Assembly: GCA_019454865.1 (NCBI GenBank)
Contig: JACFNJ010000084.1
Location: 3,377-10,076, forward strand
Direction: 5' to 3'
Origin: Bacteroidia bacterium
GTDB lineage: Bacteria; Bacteroidota; Bacteroidia; UKL13-3
Length of the DNA: 6,700 nt
Under the pieces are notes generated by a model. The model was not told the origin of the DNA. It searched no databases and was given only the letters and a program-made list of their open reading frames with translations. Position numbers and translations under genes: made by a program. Below are positions 5,780-6,700 of this stretch, piece after piece. How positions within the stretch are numbered: position 1 is the stretch's first letter; each line of letters begins with the position of its first letter.

Positions 5780-6700
5780 ATGAAATTATATACCGCTGAA
5801 CAAATCCATAAATGGGATCAATACACTATAAAAAATGCACGTATTTCTTCAGTAGATTTAATGGAAAAGGCAGTTTTGCGTTGTGAAGAATTTATACTAA
5901 ACTTTATTCAAAAGAATAGAATAAATACAGTAAAAATTTTTTGTGGTTCGGGTAATAATGGTGGAGACGGATATGCCTTAGCCAGAAGATTAGCACTTGC
6001 CGGACAAATGGTTATAGTTTATCATGTAGAATCTAAAAGAGTTACATCCAATGAAAATCAAACGAATTATTTTCGCTTAATTCATGAAAGCAATATTCAA
6101 CCCAAGTTGATTAAATCAACTAACGATTTCCCAAATCTTGAAAAAAATGATTTAGTTATTGATGCATTACTTGGCATAGGTGGAACACATCCATTGGATG
6201 AACTTTTGGATGGATTAATCAAACACATTAACAACTCTGTAGCTAAGGTTTTAGCTATTGATGTGCCGAGTGGATTACCAGCAGATATTAATGAACCCGT
6301 TGATCTTGACAACCTAACAATTATAAAAGCCAATGAAACATTAACATTTCAAATCCCAAAAACTTTTTTCCTTTTAGCTGATGCATACCCATATACAGGT
6401 AATTTTAATATTATTGACATTGGGCTATTGCCGGATTTTGAATATGATGAAAACTCGTCTGTTTATTATATAACAGAAGAACTTATAAAACAAACCCCTT
6501 TCAACAGGCCAAAATTTAGTAATAAAGGTACTTTCGGGCATTTACTCATAATAAGCGGCAGTTACGGAAAAATTGGTGCGGCAGTATTGGCATCGCAGGG
6601 AGCACTTCGTACAGGATGTGGCTTGGTTACTACGCACGTTCCTTCTTCCGGAAATGTTATTTTACAAACAGCAATACCTGAAGCAATGGTAAGTATTGAT
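5780..6700 (+). CDS. nnr: Bifunctional NAD(P)H-hydrate epimerase / ADP-dependent NAD(P)H-hydrate dehydratase, 3' end cut by window edge
   Basis: I translated 307 codons by hand; the frame is open to the last base of the window. The enzyme repairs hydrated NADH and NADPH: the N-terminal YjeF_N domain interconverts the R and S epimers, and the C-terminal ribokinase-like domain dehydrates the S form at the cost of ADP. Visible epimerase-domain motifs are MKLYTAEQIHKWDQYTI at the N-terminus, VKIFCGSGNNGGDGYALAR (51-69, nucleotide-binding loop), LVIDALLGIGG (125-135), LAIDVPSGLPADI (158-170, including the conserved aspartate D161) and ANETLTFQIPK (184-194). The dehydratase domain begins near residue 240 with KGTFGHLLIISGSYGKIGA (249-267) and LRTGCGLVTTHVP (276-288). 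Full-length bacterial versions have about 500 residues, so about 200 are missing. The ATG at 5780 is the first start after an in-frame TAA at 5738-5740 and gives the usual family N-terminus. No strong Shine-Dalgarno sequence is present. Confidence 0.93.
   Translation, partial: MKLYTAEQIHKWDQYTIKNARISSVDLMEKAVLRCEEFILNFIQKNRINTVKIFCGSGNNGGDGYALARRLALAGQMVIVYHVESKRVTSNENQTNYFRLIHESNIQPKLIKSTNDFPNLEKNDLVIDALLGIGGTHPLDELLDGLIKHINNSVAKVLAIDVPSGLPADINEPVDLDNLTIIKANETLTFQIPKTFFLLADAYPYTGNFNIIDIGLLPDFEYDENSSVYYITEELIKQTPFNRPKFSNKGTFGHLLIISGSYGKIGAAVLASQGALRTGCGLVTTHVPSSGNVILQTAIPEAMVSID

Noticed and set aside
6097..6333. Minus-strand open frame of 78 codons
   Set aside because: It is antisense to the epimerase domain, whose conserved motifs run continuously through this stretch.

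Overview
The window is AT-rich, chromosomal-looking bacterial DNA whose genes point to the phylum Bacteroidota. The evidence is a Bacteroidota-type ECF sigma factor, a short-form homogentisate dioxygenase, weak or absent Shine-Dalgarno sequences with A/T-rich leaders, and one exact match to the phylum's -7 promoter consensus (TAnnTTTG). I cannot name a genus. All genes look intact except the two cut by the window edges. I see no mobile element, CRISPR array, rRNA or tRNA.

Left half (1-4485) is all on the minus strand. Read in the direction of transcription, it holds uvrA (4485-1663, excision-repair damage-recognition ATPase, GTG start), hmgA (1568-408, homogentisate 1,2-dioxygenase), a hairpin terminator (352-383), and the 5' part of a KdsC-type HAD phosphatase gene (259 to beyond position 1). 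These are three unrelated functions: DNA repair, tyrosine/phenylalanine breakdown and Kdo/LPS synthesis. Gaps of 94 and 148 bases and the terminator suggest mostly separate transcription units.

Positions 4486-4760 are a very AT-rich divergent intergenic region that must hold the start signals of both uvrA and the sigma gene.

Right half (4761-6700) is all on the plus strand. It holds an ECF-type sigma-70 factor (4761-5342), a 70-residue protein of unknown function (5446-5658), and the first 307 codons of a bifunctional NAD(P)HX epimerase/dehydratase gene (5780 to beyond 6700). A short inverted repeat straddles the sigma stop codon and may end or attenuate transcription before the small gene. 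The small gene's position makes it a candidate partner of the sigma factor, but its sequence shows no recognisable anti-sigma domain.

Overall this is an ordinary housekeeping region. I found no convincing evidence of a new multi-gene system. The points most worth a second look are the small protein downstream of the sigma factor, the hairpin at the sigma stop codon, the unusual start of uvrA, and an altered zinc-ligand pair in UvrA.
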